Source: an uncultured Nostocoides sp. (GTDB lineage: Bacteria; Actinomycetota; Actinomycetes; Actinomycetales; Dermatophilaceae). Taken from it: a stretch of DNA of 64,000 bases. The translations under genes were made by a program, and so were the position numbers. Positions 13,180 to 22,681 of this stretch are shown here, piece after piece. Within the stretch, counting starts at the first letter, position 1. Every line of letters starts with the position of its first letter. A model generated the notes under the pieces. It made no database searches and was not told the origin of the DNA. It saw nothing but the letters and a program-made list of their open reading frames with translations. The DNA is taken from contig CALCXF010000018.1 in NCBI GenBank assembly GCA_937907685.1, positions 1 through 64,000 on the forward strand, written 5' to 3'.

Positions 13180-15719
13180 GCCCGCTGCACCGCCCCCACG
13201 GCCTCAGCCGCAGCGCGCATCGCGGAGTCCCGCAACGCGCTCACCTCGTCGGTCGTCAGGGTGCGGTCCTCGGCGCGGAAGGTCAGCCGGTATGCGAGCG
13301 ACTTGCGCCCCTCCCCCACCTGATCGCCCCGGTAGAGGTCGAACAGGGTCAGCGACTCGAGCTGCGGGCCTGCGCCACCACCCAGGGCGGCGGCGACGTC
13401 GGCGGCAGGGACGCCGTCGTCGACGACCACCGCGAGGTCGGTGTGCGCGACCGGGTACGTCGAGAGCGGCCGGGCCTGGACCGGCGTGCCCGTGGCCTCC
13501 ACGAGGACGTCGACGTCGAGCTCGGCCGCCACGGTGCGGGCCGGGAGGCCGAGCGCCCCGACGACCTTGGGGTGCAGCTCGCCGGCGTGGCCCACGACCC
13601 TGCCGTCTGCCAGCGTGATGACGGCACAGCGGCCCGGGTGGAACGGGGCGCGCGAGTGGTTGCGCACCAGCAGCTCCAGCCCGAGCGCACGGCCGAGCTC
13701 GACCGCCCAGGCGACCGCGTCGGACGCCTCGACCCGGCGGGCGTCACCCCACGGGCCGGTCGGCACTGCGTCACCGGCAGCCGCCAGCGCGAGGTGACGG
13801 GGCTGCACGGGGACACCGTCCAGGATCGAGGCCAGCACGTCATCCGCGGGTCGCCCCTCGACGCCCGGGATCGGCACGGGCGGCTGGTCGGGGCGCCCGA
13901 CGGTGACGAGCCCGATCTCGTACAGCGCGAGGTCCCGCGCCCCCCGGGCGACGTTGCGGCGCAGGATATCGAGGAGGGTGTCGAGGACGGACGTCCGCAT
14001 GAGCGGTGCCTCGTCCTGGAGCGGGTTGGCGAGGCGCACGGTATGCCGGCGCGGGTCGTCGACGGCGTACCCGAGCCGGTCGAAGAGCTCGTCGCCGACG
14101 AACGGGTACGACAGCACCTCGACCAGGCCGTGCTGCGCGAGGGTCTGCGCCACGAGACGGCGAACCCGCTGGCCGTGGGTGAGCCCCCGACCGCCGACCG
14201 CCCGCGGCAGCACCGAGGGGATCTCGCCGTACCCTCGCACCCGCGCCACCTCCTCGACGAGGTCCGGCCCGTCGACGAGGTCGGGGCGCCAGGTCGGCGG
14301 CCTCACGTCGACGACCTCGCCGTCACGGTCGACCACCTCGCACCCCACTGCCCGGAGGGTCGCCACGACCTCCGCCCGCGGGTACTCGAGCCCCACGTAT
14401 GCCGTGGGCAGCCCGACGTCGAACGCGATGGCGTCACGGGTGCCCACCTCTCCCACGACCGTCACACCCTCGTCGACCGTGCCACCGCCGTAGCGGACGA
14501 GGAGGTCGCACGCGAGCTGGGCCGCGCGGTCGGCCACCGCGGGGTCGACACCCCTCTCGAAGCGCTTGGAGGCCTCGCTGACGAGCCGGTGCCGGCGTGA
14601 CGTGCGGGCCACGGTGACCGGGTCGAAGTGGGCGGCCTCGACGAGGACGTTGCTCGTGGTCGGGGACACCTCCGAGGAGGCGCCTCCCATGACCCCCGCG
14701 AGACCGAGCACGACGTCGCCGCCGTCGGTGATGAGGAGGTCCTCGCGGTCCAGGTGCCGCTCGACGTCGTCGAGGGTCGTCAGCCGCTCGCCGGCACGGG
14801 CGCGCCGGACCACGATCTCGCCCGAGAGGGTGTCGAGGTCGTAGGCGTGCAGGGGCTGGCCGAGCAGCATCATCACGTAGTTGGTGACGTCGACGGCGAG
14901 GCTGATGGGGCGCATCCCCACATCGGTCAGCCGGCGCCGCATCCACGACGGCGACGGAGACGAGGCGTCGACGCCGCGCACGACCCGGGCGACGAACCGG
15001 TCACAGCCGGCGCGCCCGCGGATCGGCGCCTCGTCGGCGAGGCGCACGGCATACCCTCCGTCGTTCGGAGCGGCGACCGGGATGTCGGCCGGGTCGTCGA
15101 ACGGCGCACCTGTCGCGAGGGCGTACTCCCTGGCGATGCCACGCATCGAGAAGCAGTAACCGCGATCGGGTGTGACGGTGACCTCGACGACCTCGCGGTC
15201 CAGACCGAGGAGCGCGATGGCGTCCTCCCCCGGGACCAGCGCCGCGAGGACGCCGGGCTCGTCGGCGAGCCGACGCTCCAGGACGATGATCCCGGCGTGG
15301 TCGTCCCCGAGTCCGAGCTCACGCTCGGAGCAGATCATGCCGGCCGAGACGTGGCCGTACGTCCTGCGAGCGGTGACCTGGAAGGAGCCGTCGGGCGTCG
15401 GGAGGGTCCCGCCCGGCAACACCACGACGACGAGGTCGCCGACGCCGAAGTTGTGGGCGCCGCACACGATGCCTTGCGGCTCTCCGGTGCCGTTGGCCTG
15501 ACCGACGTCGACCGTGCACCAGTTGATCGTCCTGCCGTTCTTCTGTGGCTCGGGGTCCAGGGTGAGCACCCGGCCGACCACGAGGGGGCCGCCGACGCCG
15601 CCTCCGTGGACCCCCTCGTCCTCGAGGCCCAGCCGGACGAGCGTCTCGGACACGTCCTTGCCGCGGACGTGTGACTCGACGTGGGCCAGCTCGCGCAGCC
15701 ACTCCACGGGCACGCGCAT
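13176..15719 (-). CDS. pheT: phenylalanyl-tRNA synthetase beta subunit
   Basis: The 847-residue beta subunit pairs with PheS in an alpha2-beta2 enzyme. It contains an N-terminal tRNA-binding fold (about 40-150, with CGAHNFGVGD), the B3/B4 editing module, a B5 domain and a C-terminal ferredoxin-fold anticodon-binding domain (about 750-845, starting near RPLSTYPVAHTDLAVVV). The start is the ATG at 15719, one base after the pheS stop. Length matches actinobacterial homologues. Confidence 0.95.
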   Translation of the reverse strand: MRVPVEWLRELAHVESHVRGKDVSETLVRLGLEDEGVHGGGVGGPLVVGRVLTLDPEPQKNGRTINWCTVDVGQANGTGEPQGIVCGAHNFGVGDLVVVVLPGGTLPTPDGSFQVTARRTYGHVSAGMICSERELGLGDDHAGIIVLERRLADEPGVLAALVPGEDAIALLGLDREVVEVTVTPDRGYCFSMRGIAREYALATGAPFDDPADIPVAAPNDGGYAVRLADEAPIRGRAGCDRFVARVVRGVDASSPSPSWMRRRLTDVGMRPISLAVDVTNYVMMLLGQPLHAYDLDTLSGEIVVRRARAGERLTTLDDVERHLDREDLLITDGGDVVLGLAGVMGGASSEVSPTTSNVLVEAAHFDPVTVARTSRRHRLVSEASKRFERGVDPAVADRAAQLACDLLVRYGGGTVDEGVTVVGEVGTRDAIAFDVGLPTAYVGLEYPRAEVVATLRAVGCEVVDRDGEVVDVRPPTWRPDLVDGPDLVEEVARVRGYGEIPSVLPRAVGGRGLTHGQRVRRLVAQTLAQHGLVEVLSYPFVGDELFDRLGYAVDDPRRHTVRLANPLQDEAPLMRTSVLDTLLDILRRNVARGARDLALYEIGLVTVGRPDQPPVPIPGVEGRPADDVLASILDGVPVQPRHLALAAAGDAVPTGPWGDARRVEASDAVAWAVELGRALGLELLVRNHSRAPFHPGRCAVITLADGRVVGHAGELHPKVVGALGLPARTVAAELDVDVLVEATGTPVQARPLSTYPVAHTDLAVVVDDGVPAADVAAALGGGAGPQLESLTLFDLYRGDQVGEGRKSLAYRLTFRAEDRTLTTDEVSALRDSAMRAAAEAVGAVQRA

Positions 15720-15720
15720 G

Positions 15721-16815
15721 TCAGATCTCCATCCCGAACTGGGTGCTGAAGCGGACGTCGCCCTCGACGATGTCGTGCATGTCGGCGACGCCGTGCCGCA
15801 GCATGAGCGAGCGCTCGATACCGAGCCCGAACGCGAACCCCGTGTAGCGGTCGGGATCGATGCCGGATGCCGTGAGCACCCGGCGGTTGACCATGCCGGA
15901 GCCGCCGACCTCGATCCACCCGGTGCCCCGGCAGGTGCGGCACGAGGCGTCGGTCCCCGAGCAGATCCAGCACTGGCAGTCGATCTCGGCGCTGGGCTCG
16001 GTGAACGGGAAGTACGACGGGCGCAGCCGGGTCGCCGTGCCGGCGCCGAACAGCCTCGCCACGAACACGTCGAGAATGCCCTTGAGGTGCGCCATCGTGA
16101 TGCCCTCGTCCACCACCAGCCCTTCGAACTGGTGGAAGACCGGGGTGTGGGTCGCGTCGAGCTCGTCCGTCCGGAACACCTTGCCCGGGCAGAGGACGTA
16201 GATCGGTGGCTCCCGGTCGAGCATCGTGCGCACCTGGACCGGTGAGGTGTGCGTGCGGAGCACCAGCCCTGAGCTGTCCGCCGGCTCGACGAAGAAGGTG
16301 TCCTGCATCTGGCGGGCCGGGTGGTCGGGGCCGAGGTTGAGCGCGTCGAAGTTGAGCCATTCGCTCTCGAGCTCGGGACCCTCGGCGATCTCCCAGCCCA
16401 GGCCCACGAAGATGTCCTCCACCCGCTCGGTGACGAGGCTGATCGGGTGTCGAGCCCCGACCCGGCGCGGCGGCACCACCGTCAGGTCGACCGCCTCCTC
16501 GGTGAGGATGCGCTCGTCCCGCTCGGCCTCCAGCTCGGCATGCCGCGCCGCGAAGGCCGCGGCGACCCGACCACGAGCCTGGCCCACCCGCTTTCCGGCC
16601 TCCGCCTTCGCGCTCGGCGGGAGGGCGCCGATCTCGCGGTTGGCGAGGGCGAGGGCGCTGCGGTCGCCCTGGTGCGCGCTGCGGGCCGCCCTGAGCTCGT
16701 CCAGCGTGCCGGCCGAGGATGCGGCCGCGAGCGCCGCGGAGACGGCGTCGTCGACGGCCTGGGGGTCGAGCGCCGCGACCTCGACGGGGTCGTAGCTGGT
16801 GTTGGGACCGGACAT
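15721..16815 (-). CDS. pheS: phenylalanyl-tRNA synthetase alpha subunit
   Basis: This catalytic class II subunit has about 364 residues. It has an N-terminal coiled coil (about 20-100), then motif 2 and motif 3 regions, including ARQMQDTFFV, VFHQFEGLVVDEG and FAFGLGIERSLMLRHGV. The ATG at 16815 is chosen because GGAAG lies about 4 bases upstream. A GTG three codons earlier is possible. It begins the operon pheS-pheT-SDR. Confidence 0.94.
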   Translation of the reverse strand: MSGPNTSYDPVEVAALDPQAVDDAVSAALAAASSAGTLDELRAARSAHQGDRSALALANREIGALPPSAKAEAGKRVGQARGRVAAAFAARHAELEAERDERILTEEAVDLTVVPPRRVGARHPISLVTERVEDIFVGLGWEIAEGPELESEWLNFDALNLGPDHPARQMQDTFFVEPADSSGLVLRTHTSPVQVRTMLDREPPIYVLCPGKVFRTDELDATHTPVFHQFEGLVVDEGITMAHLKGILDVFVARLFGAGTATRLRPSYFPFTEPSAEIDCQCWICSGTDASCRTCRGTGWIEVGGSGMVNRRVLTASGIDPDRYTGFAFGLGIERSLMLRHGVADMHDIVEGDVRFSTQFGMEI

Positions 16816-16848
16816 GGCTTCCACTTCGACGGGGGCGGGGCGCGCCCG

Positions 16849-16854
16849 AGTCTA
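16849..16854 (-). promoter_or_regulatory. probable pheS promoter -10
   Basis: TAGACT on the minus strand, 33 bases upstream of the pheS ATG. The same hexamer precedes hisD, hisC, map and rnpB in this window. No clear -35 is seen. A leader of about 25 bases with a ribosome-binding site would result. Confidence 0.45.
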
Positions 16855-17041
16855 GGTGGGTGGCGCGCCGGAGGCGGACGGTGGTCGTGGCCCCCGGGCG
16901 GCGCGACGAGCGGCGTGGATGCCGTGTCGGAGCCGCGCTCAGCGCGCGCGGCCGACCGGGCCCGGGGGCTCGGTAAATCGGCGCGCTGCGCGTGTCACGA
17001 GGGTCAGCCTATCGTCGCCCACGTGATGGATCACCTCGGAA

Positions 17042-18280
17042 TCACCTGTCCGTCACGGTGGCCGAGGCCTGAGCTCCGGCTGCGGCCGCGTGCCCGGCGC
17101 GGCGACGGGCGCGGCGGCGAGCCCGTGAGGCGACCAGGCCCGCGACGGCGACGACAAGGCCGAGGAGGGCGACCGTCACGAAGCCGGCGGCAGCACCTCC
17201 TCGGTCGATCGCCACGCCGGCGATCGGTGCCCCGAGGGCACCGCCGGCGGTGAGGAAGGACCCGTGCCATCCCATGGCCTCACCGCGAGCCTGCGCCGGC
17301 ACGATGCGGCTCGCCTGGTCGATCGTCGCGGTGATCGTCGGGGCGCAGAGCAGGCCGGCGACGAAGCCGAGCAGGGCGAGGCTCCATGGGGAGGACGCCA
17401 GGGCCATCGGCAGCGTCACCACGGCGAGGCCCGCGAGGAGCCAGAACGCCGAGATCGCCCGGTGGAGGGCCCCGTAGAGCAGTCCTCCGACGAGGGAGCC
17501 GAGGCCCCACAGCGCGAGGACCAGCCCGATCTGCGACATGGCGTCGAACTCGCGCATGGCGGCGACGAAGCCGATGTCCGACCCGGCGAGGACGAGGGTC
17601 GAGGCGGTCGCGGCGAGGCATACCGCGAGGAACGGCAACCGAAACCAGGACCGTCGCGACACCCCCTTGGTCCCGATCCCCGCCTCACCCGCGCCGCGCA
17701 GGGGTGGGTCGACGACCCAGATGGCGATACCGCCGACGACGCCGAGCATCTGGGTCACGAAGAGGACCCACGAGCTCGACCACTGGGCGGCCGCCCACAC
17801 GGCGAGGGCAGGCGCCAGCATGAACGACAGCTCGAGGGCCGCCCCGTCGAGGGAGATCGCCGTGCGCCGGTCGCCCTCGGGGACGGCCGCGATGACGGCC
17901 TGGCGCGTGATGGAGAAGGTGGGGATGACGAACAGGCCGGCAACGACCGCGAGCACGAGGAGCAGCCAGTAGTCGACGAAGGGGGCGATGCTCCAGCACA
18001 CCGCGGCGACGACGATCGACGGTGCCACGACGCGACGCAGCCCGTACTGGTCCAGGAGCCGTCCTCGCCAAGGTCCGCTTCCCGCGATCGCGACCGTCGC
18101 GGCGCCGGTCAGCGCACCGGCCGCGGCATACGACCGACCGAGGGTCGTGACGACGTGAACGGTGAGCAGGACCCCGCTCGCGAAGACCGGCCCGCGCACG
18201 AGAGTCCCGAGGACGAGCGCCGTCCGCAGGGGCCGGCTCGCCAGGGCGCGCCGGTACGGCGCGAGCGAGACGGTGGGCAC
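17042..18280 (-). CDS. MFS transporter
   Basis: The product of about 412 residues has around 10-12 hydrophobic helices and an MFS-like loop GPWRGRLLDQYGLRRV between helices 2 and 3. A long basic C-terminal tail of about 35 residues (RARRRARRRAG onwards) lies in the cytoplasm. It resembles actinobacterial predicted exporters, but the substrate is unknown. The GTG at 18280 is 6 bases after CAGAGT, so it may be leaderless. The 180 bases downstream to the pheS promoter hold nothing I can name. Confidence 0.82.
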   Translation of the reverse strand: MPTVSLAPYRRALASRPLRTALVLGTLVRGPVFASGVLLTVHVVTTLGRSYAAAGALTGAATVAIAGSGPWRGRLLDQYGLRRVVAPSIVVAAVCWSIAPFVDYWLLLVLAVVAGLFVIPTFSITRQAVIAAVPEGDRRTAISLDGAALELSFMLAPALAVWAAAQWSSSWVLFVTQMLGVVGGIAIWVVDPPLRGAGEAGIGTKGVSRRSWFRLPFLAVCLAATASTLVLAGSDIGFVAAMREFDAMSQIGLVLALWGLGSLVGGLLYGALHRAISAFWLLAGLAVVTLPMALASSPWSLALLGFVAGLLCAPTITATIDQASRIVPAQARGEAMGWHGSFLTAGGALGAPIAGVAIDRGGAAAGFVTVALLGLVVAVAGLVASRARRRARRRAGHAAAAGAQASATVTDR

Positions 18281-18341
18281 CGGGTCACTCTGTCAGCGAC
18301 ACCGACCCCCTGCCATCTGAAGGTGCACGCCGGTGTGGAAG

Positions 18342-19409
18342 TCACTCGACGTCGGGAAACGTCGCCCGGACCAGGGCCCCACCACCGGGGGCGTCCTCGG
18401 CCCGGACCACTCCACCGTGGGCCCCGACGAGGCCACGGACGAGGTAGAGGCCCAGGCCGGTCCCGTGCTTGGCACCGCCCTGCCAGAAGCGGGAGAACAC
18501 GAGCTCGCGGTGCTGCTCGGCGATCCCGTTCCCGTCGTCGCTCACGAGGAGGTCGACCGCTGGCCGTCCGTCGTGGCTGGAACGCCGTGCGGCGATCTTC
18601 ACGGTTCCCTCGCCGTGACGCACCGCGTTCTCCACGAGGTTGGTGAGCACCTGCTCGAGGCGGTCCGGATCGGCCCACAGAGGGCCGACCTCGTCGGGGA
18701 CGTCGACCACGAACGACTCTCGTCGAGCGCCGCACGCCACCCGGCGCTCCACCTGCGCCTCGATCCGCGGCCGCACGTCGAGCGGCTGCGCGTGGATCGT
18801 CAGCCGGCCGGCGTCGATGCGTGAGGCGTCGAGCAGCTCGGTGATGAGGCGGGTCACCCGGTCGGCGTCGGCCTCGATCGTCTCGAGCATCAGCCGCTTC
18901 TGGTCGTCGGTGAACCTGTCCCAGTTCCGCAGCAGGGTCGACGAGAAGCCCTTGACACCGGTGAGCGGGGATCGGAGCTCATGGGCCACGGTGGTGAGGA
19001 GCGCTGCGTTCTCCTTCTCGGCACGTCGCCGGCCGCTGGCCGGGCGCAGCCCGAGGACCACGGCCTGGACCCGCTGTCCTCGTGCCCTGCGGATGTACTT
19101 CGCGGAGACGAGCAGCTCACGACCGGACGGGAGGACGAGGAGCCGCTCCCGGTGCCCGGTCCGGATCGCCAGGCCGCCCCACGGGTCGGTGCACTCCCAC
19201 CACGAGCGGCCCTCGAGGTCCTGGAGGGGCAGCGCCTTCCGGATGTCCCGGCCGACGACGTCTTCTCGTGACAGGCCCGTCACCCGCTCCGCGCGCGTGT
19301 TCATGAAGCGCACCGTCGCGTCTCGCCCGATCCCCGCGACCAGGCCGTCGGGGATGAACTCGAGACCGTGGGTCACGAGGTCGTCCGGCACCCGGAACGG
19401 CTCAGGCAT
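18342..19409 (-). CDS. PAS-domain sensor histidine kinase (orphan)
   Basis: The protein of about 355 residues has an N-terminal PAS domain (about 10-120), a HisKA dimerisation domain with the phosphorylatable His in AHELRSPLTGVKG (about 142-150) and a C-terminal HATPase domain (NLVENAVRHG, SDDGNGI, GTGLGLYLV). No membrane segment is seen, so it should be a soluble kinase sensing an internal signal. No response regulator lies beside it. The start codon is 6 bases after TAGCGT, suggesting a leaderless transcript. It sits between the TrmH-family gene and the MFS gene. Confidence 0.9.
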   Translation of the reverse strand: MPEPFRVPDDLVTHGLEFIPDGLVAGIGRDATVRFMNTRAERVTGLSREDVVGRDIRKALPLQDLEGRSWWECTDPWGGLAIRTGHRERLLVLPSGRELLVSAKYIRRARGQRVQAVVLGLRPASGRRRAEKENAALLTTVAHELRSPLTGVKGFSSTLLRNWDRFTDDQKRLMLETIEADADRVTRLITELLDASRIDAGRLTIHAQPLDVRPRIEAQVERRVACGARRESFVVDVPDEVGPLWADPDRLEQVLTNLVENAVRHGEGTVKIAARRSSHDGRPAVDLLVSDDGNGIAEQHRELVFSRFWQGGAKHGTGLGLYLVRGLVGAHGGVVRAEDAPGGGALVRATFPDVE

Positions 19410-19415
19410 GGCGGC

Positions 19416-19421
19416 ACGCTA
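19416..19421 (-). promoter_or_regulatory. probable histidine-kinase promoter -10 overlapping upstream stop codon
   Basis: TAGCGT lies 6 bases before the kinase ATG. Its first three bases are also the TAG stop of the upstream methyltransferase gene. Identical hexamers precede the DUF2971 and SRPBCC genes at the same spacing. Confidence 0.5.
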
Positions 19422-20228
19422 CCCGTAGGTCGGGCCGCCCGAGCGGGCTTCCGCAGATGCATAGAGGCACACGGTTGCCGCCATCGCGAGGTTGAGTGAC
19501 TCGGCCCGACCGTGGATCGGCACTCGGACGACCGCGTCGCAGGCGGCCAGCGCGTCCTCGGTCAGTCCCCAGGCCTCGTTGCCCATCACCCAGCAGTGGG
19601 GGGAGCGCAGGTCGGCGTCAGGGAGCAGCGTCGCTCCTGCGCCGTCCGCGGCATACGTCCGGATACCGTGCGCGCTCAGGTGACGCAGCGTCGCCCGGAT
19701 CTCGAGGCCCGTGACGACCGGGAGGTGGAACAGCGACCCCGCGGTCGACCGGACGACCTTGGGAGCGTGGACGTCCACGGAGGCCCCGCTCAGGAGAACG
19801 GCGTCGGCACCGGCCGCGTCCGCGGCACGGATGACGGTGCCCGCGTTGCCCGGGTCGCGGACGTGGGTGAGGAGCACGAGCAGGCGCGGAGAGCGGGTGA
19901 GGACCTCCTCGAGGGTCGGCGCGGCCACGTCGACCACAGCCAGGACACCTTGTGGTGCATCCGTCCCGGACATGGCGGCGAGCACCTCGGGCGCCACCTC
20001 GTGGATCCACAGGCCGGCCGCGCGGGCCGGTGCCAGGATGTCGGCGGCGTAGCGCTCGGCCGCCTCGGGCGTGGCGTAGACGTCGCGGACCGACGCGCCG
20101 GCATACCGGACTGCCTCGCGCACGCCCTGCGGGCCCTCGACGACGAAGCGGCCGGTGCGTTCACGCACCGGCCGCTTCGAGAGCGCTCGGACCGCCCGGA
20201 CCCGGTCGGCCCGGGGGTTGGTCAGCAC
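19419..20228 (-). CDS. TrmH/SpoU-family RNA 2'-O-methyltransferase
   Basis: The SPOUT-class enzyme of about 269 residues probably methylates a 23S rRNA ribose. It has an N-terminal substrate-binding domain (about 1-105) and the C-terminal knotted domain with LTHVRDPGNAGTVIRAADAAG (motif 1), VMGNEAWGL (motif 2) and PIHGRAESLNLAMAATVCLY (motif 3). It follows rplT after 8 bases and is probably read from the infC-rpmI-rplT transcript. GTG at 20228 is taken as the start. The exact target nucleotide cannot be told. Confidence 0.9.
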   Translation of the reverse strand: MLTNPRADRVRAVRALSKRPVRERTGRFVVEGPQGVREAVRYAGASVRDVYATPEAAERYAADILAPARAAGLWIHEVAPEVLAAMSGTDAPQGVLAVVDVAAPTLEEVLTRSPRLLVLLTHVRDPGNAGTVIRAADAAGADAVLLSGASVDVHAPKVVRSTAGSLFHLPVVTGLEIRATLRHLSAHGIRTYAADGAGATLLPDADLRSPHCWVMGNEAWGLTEDALAACDAVVRVPIHGRAESLNLAMAATVCLYASAEARSGGPTYG

Positions 20229-20236
20229 GCGCAGGC

Positions 20237-20620
20237 TCAGGCAGAGACCTGAACGGCGGGCGCCGCGGGCTGGTTGGCCTTGGCGATCTCGACCAGCGCA
20301 CCGAAGGCCGCCTCGTCATGAACGGCCAGCTCGGCGAGCATCCTGCGGTCGACCTCGATCTCCGCCGCCTTCAGGCCCTGGATGAACCGGTTGTAGGTCA
20401 TGCCGTTCGCCCGTGCCGCGGCGTTGATCCGCTGGATCCAGAGGCGACGGAAGTCACCCTTGCGAGCCCGGCGGTCGCGGTAGGCGTAGCCGAGGCTGTG
20501 CTGGACCTGCTCCTTGGCCTTGCGGTAGAGGCGGGACCGCTGACCGCGGTAGCCGCTCGCCCGCTCGAGGACGACCCGGCGCTTCTTGTGGGCGTTGACC
20601 GCCCGCTTCACGCGTGCCAC
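20237..20620 (-). CDS. rplT: 50S ribosomal protein L20
   Basis: The 127-residue large-subunit assembly protein has the typical basic N-terminus ([20 protein letters not shown]) and the [16 protein letters not shown] segment. GTG at 20620 is preceded by AAGGAG at 7 bases. It is the third gene of the infC-rpmI-rplT operon. Confidence 0.97.
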   Translation of the reverse strand: MARVKRAVNAHKKRRVVLERASGYRGQRSRLYRKAKEQVQHSLGYAYRDRRARKGDFRRLWIQRINAAARANGMTYNRFIQGLKAAEIEVDRRMLAELAVHDEAAFGALVEIAKANQPAAPAVQVSA

Positions 20621-20665
20621 GTGAGTACTCCTTGCTGTCTGGAGAGAACTTGGGGGTGGATCGGC

Positions 20666-20860
20666 TCACATGCCGAGGAGCTTCTTGACCTTCGCGAGGT
20701 CACCCTTCGAGACGAGGACGTCCCTGCTGAGGGCGCGCGCCTTCTGGGGGGTCTTCTCGTGGAACTTGTGGACGTGGCCGGCCTGCTCACGCATGACCTT
20801 TCCGGACCCGGTGACCCGGAAGCGCTTCTTCGCGCCGCTGTGCGTCTTGTTCTTCGGCAT
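20666..20860 (-). CDS. rpmI: 50S ribosomal protein L35
   Basis: The 64-residue protein shows the full family pattern, starting MPKNKTHSGAKKRFRVTGSG and ending with a LAKVKKLLGM tail. AAGGAG lies about 9 bases before the ATG. It lies between infC and rplT, the standard order. Confidence 0.97.
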   Translation of the reverse strand: MPKNKTHSGAKKRFRVTGSGKVMREQAGHVHKFHEKTPQKARALSRDVLVSKGDLAKVKKLLGM

Positions 20861-20911
20861 GGTGCCGGTCTCCTTGCGTTTCGGTGGTGCTGGCGTGCAG
20901 GTGGGCGTCGG

Positions 20912-21622
20912 TCAGCCGGTCGTCTCGGCGTCGGCCGGTGCCGCAGCGGCGCGGCGGGACCGTGCCACCGGGACCGGGGCCACCGCCGCCACGGCGTCGT
21001 CGGCCTCGGCCACCTCGACGGCGTCGACGGCGTCGTCGACCGTGACCTCCTCGGCGGGTGCCGACAGGCTCGACTCGTCGCGACGGCGACGCTGCTCCGC
21101 CATCGCCTGGGCCTTCTTCTTCGTCGGAGCGAGCACCATCACCATGTTGCGGCCGTCCTGCTTGGGCGAGGACTCGACGGTGCCCAGCTCGAGCACGTCC
21201 TCCGCGAGGCGCTGCAGGAGGCGGAAGCCGAGCTCCGGGCGGGACTGCTCGCGGCCGCGGAACATGATCGTCACCTTGACCTTGTCGCCGCCCTTGAGGA
21301 ACCGCTCCACGTGGCCCTTCTTCGTCCCGTAGTCGTGGGGGTCGATCTTCGGGCGGAGCTTGATCTCCTTGATGACCGTGTTGACCTGGTTCTTGCGTGC
21401 TTCGCGGGCCTTCATGGCGGCTTCGTACTTGTACTTGCCGAAGTCCATGAGCTTGGCGACCGGTGGCTTCGCCATCGGTGCCACCTCGACGAGGTCGAGG
21501 TCCGCCTCGGCGGCGAGGCGCAGGGCGTCCTCGACGCGGACGATCCCGACCTGCTCCCCGTTCGGGCCGACCAACCGCACTTCGGGAACCCGGATGCGGT
21601 CGTTGATGCGTGGTTCGCTGAT
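20912..21622 (-). CDS. infC: translation initiation factor IF-3, probable AUC start
   Basis: IF-3 checks the start codon and initiator tRNA on the 30S subunit. The N-domain begins [19 protein letters not shown], and the C-domain ends near residue 170 ([13 protein letters not shown]). An Ala/Glu/Asp-rich tail of about 50 residues follows, as in other actinobacteria. The start is the interesting point: AAGGAG sits 6 bases before an ATC at 21622, while the nearest GTG, at 21640, has no ribosome-binding site. infC commonly uses AUU/AUC for autoregulation by IF-3, so AUC is preferred. With the GTG the protein would be six residues longer. Confidence 0.92.
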   Translation of the reverse strand: MSEPRINDRIRVPEVRLVGPNGEQVGIVRVEDALRLAAEADLDLVEVAPMAKPPVAKLMDFGKYKYEAAMKAREARKNQVNTVIKEIKLRPKIDPHDYGTKKGHVERFLKGGDKVKVTIMFRGREQSRPELGFRLLQRLAEDVLELGTVESSPKQDGRNMVMVLAPTKKKAQAMAEQRRRRDESSLSAPAEEVTVDDAVDAVEVAEADDAVAAVAPVPVARSRRAAAAPADAETTG

Positions 21623-21672
21623 GTGCTTCTCCTTCGTCACGACGTCGTGTTTTCGACCGGCGACGACGAGAA

Positions 21673-21703
21673 AGGCTCCTCGTGTCGCGTGCACGAGGAG
21701 CCT
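21673..21703 (-). terminator. terminator-like hairpin (possible attenuator) in the infC leader
   Basis: A perfect 12-bp stem (21673-21684 with 21692-21703, 7-base loop) is followed in the transcription direction by TTTCTC. It lies about 50 bases upstream of the infC start and far from the end of sseB (21923), so it looks like leader attenuation rather than the sseB terminator. Attenuation upstream of infC-rpmI-rplT is known in other bacteria; regulation here is inferred. Confidence 0.6.
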
Positions 21704-21922
21704 CGATCCGTCCGAGCCGGACCGCCACGGGATGCCGTCGCCACGCCCTCGAGGGCGAAGCGCGACGTCGCGTCGCGGACCTGTTCGGGACCCGGCGACC
21801 TGCTGGTCGACGCGGGTGGAAGCGAGGCTTCTCTTGCACACCGCCGTGGACGGGCGGTCGGTCAACGCACAAGGCTACCAGCGGACGGTGCATGCGCCGA
21901 AATCGCTCCGGCGCCGAGAGCG

Positions 21923-22681
21923 TCAGCGGATGCGGAACGCGAGCCCGTCGACGCGCGCCCGGAGCTCACCGTCGCTCGCGAGCCGCTCCCCCACCCGCGT
22001 GGCGACGGCGCGCACCTCCTCGGGACGGAGGCCCGGCCTCAGGTCGAGGACGATCCCGAGCACGCCCTGGCCAGTCGGTCTGCCGTCCTCCAGCTCGTAT
22101 GCCGTGACGTCGTCCTCGTCGCGCACTGCCGCCGCCACACTGCGATCGACGAAGGGGTCGCTGACCGCCGGCTCCCAGGGCCGCCCCTGGGCGAGCGCCC
22201 AGACCATGGAGGGGCGCAGGACCCGGGTGGCGGGACCCGCGACGTCCACGACGATGACGTCGCACCGCTCGGTCACGGCCGCCTGGGCGGCCCGGGAAGG
22301 CGTCACGGGGACCGGGCGCGCGTCGGGATCCCACGACGCCAGGGCCTCGGTTCCCGTGAAGACGGGCAACGCACGCTGCCCGTCCGGGGCGACGAGGGTG
22401 ACGGCTGCCATGTCGACCTGCGTCTCCACGGCCGGCTGAGCCGAGGATTCCACCTCCACCGGCTCCGCCACCACAGGGACGACGAGGCGCGCTGCCTCGA
22501 CGGCCCGCATGAGGCCGAGGTCGTCGCCCGGCTGGGCGAGTGCGGCGACCAGGGCCGAGTCCGCCGCTCCGGTGTCGGTCTCGAACCCGCTGGTCGAGAG
22601 CTCGCGACCGGCCCACGGCACCGCCGAGGAGTCGTCGGCGCCGGTCGGTGAGGGGTCGCTGCCGGACGCCGAGCCGGTCAC
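21923..22681 (-). CDS. SseB-family protein
   Basis: The product of about 252 residues has an acidic Ser/Asp-rich N-terminus, then the SseB N-terminal-domain pattern ([28 protein letters not shown] and [15 protein letters not shown]) and a C-terminal domain of about 60 residues. The biochemical role of this family is not established. GTG at 22681 overlaps the priA stop as GTGA, placing it at the end of the his operon. Confidence 0.82.
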   Translation of the reverse strand: MTGSASGSDPSPTGADDSSAVPWAGRELSTSGFETDTGAADSALVAALAQPGDDLGLMRAVEAARLVVPVVAEPVEVESSAQPAVETQVDMAAVTLVAPDGQRALPVFTGTEALASWDPDARPVPVTPSRAAQAAVTERCDVIVVDVAGPATRVLRPSMVWALAQGRPWEPAVSDPFVDRSVAAAVRDEDDVTAYELEDGRPTGQGVLGIVLDLRPGLRPEEVRAVATRVGERLASDGELRARVDGLAFRIR

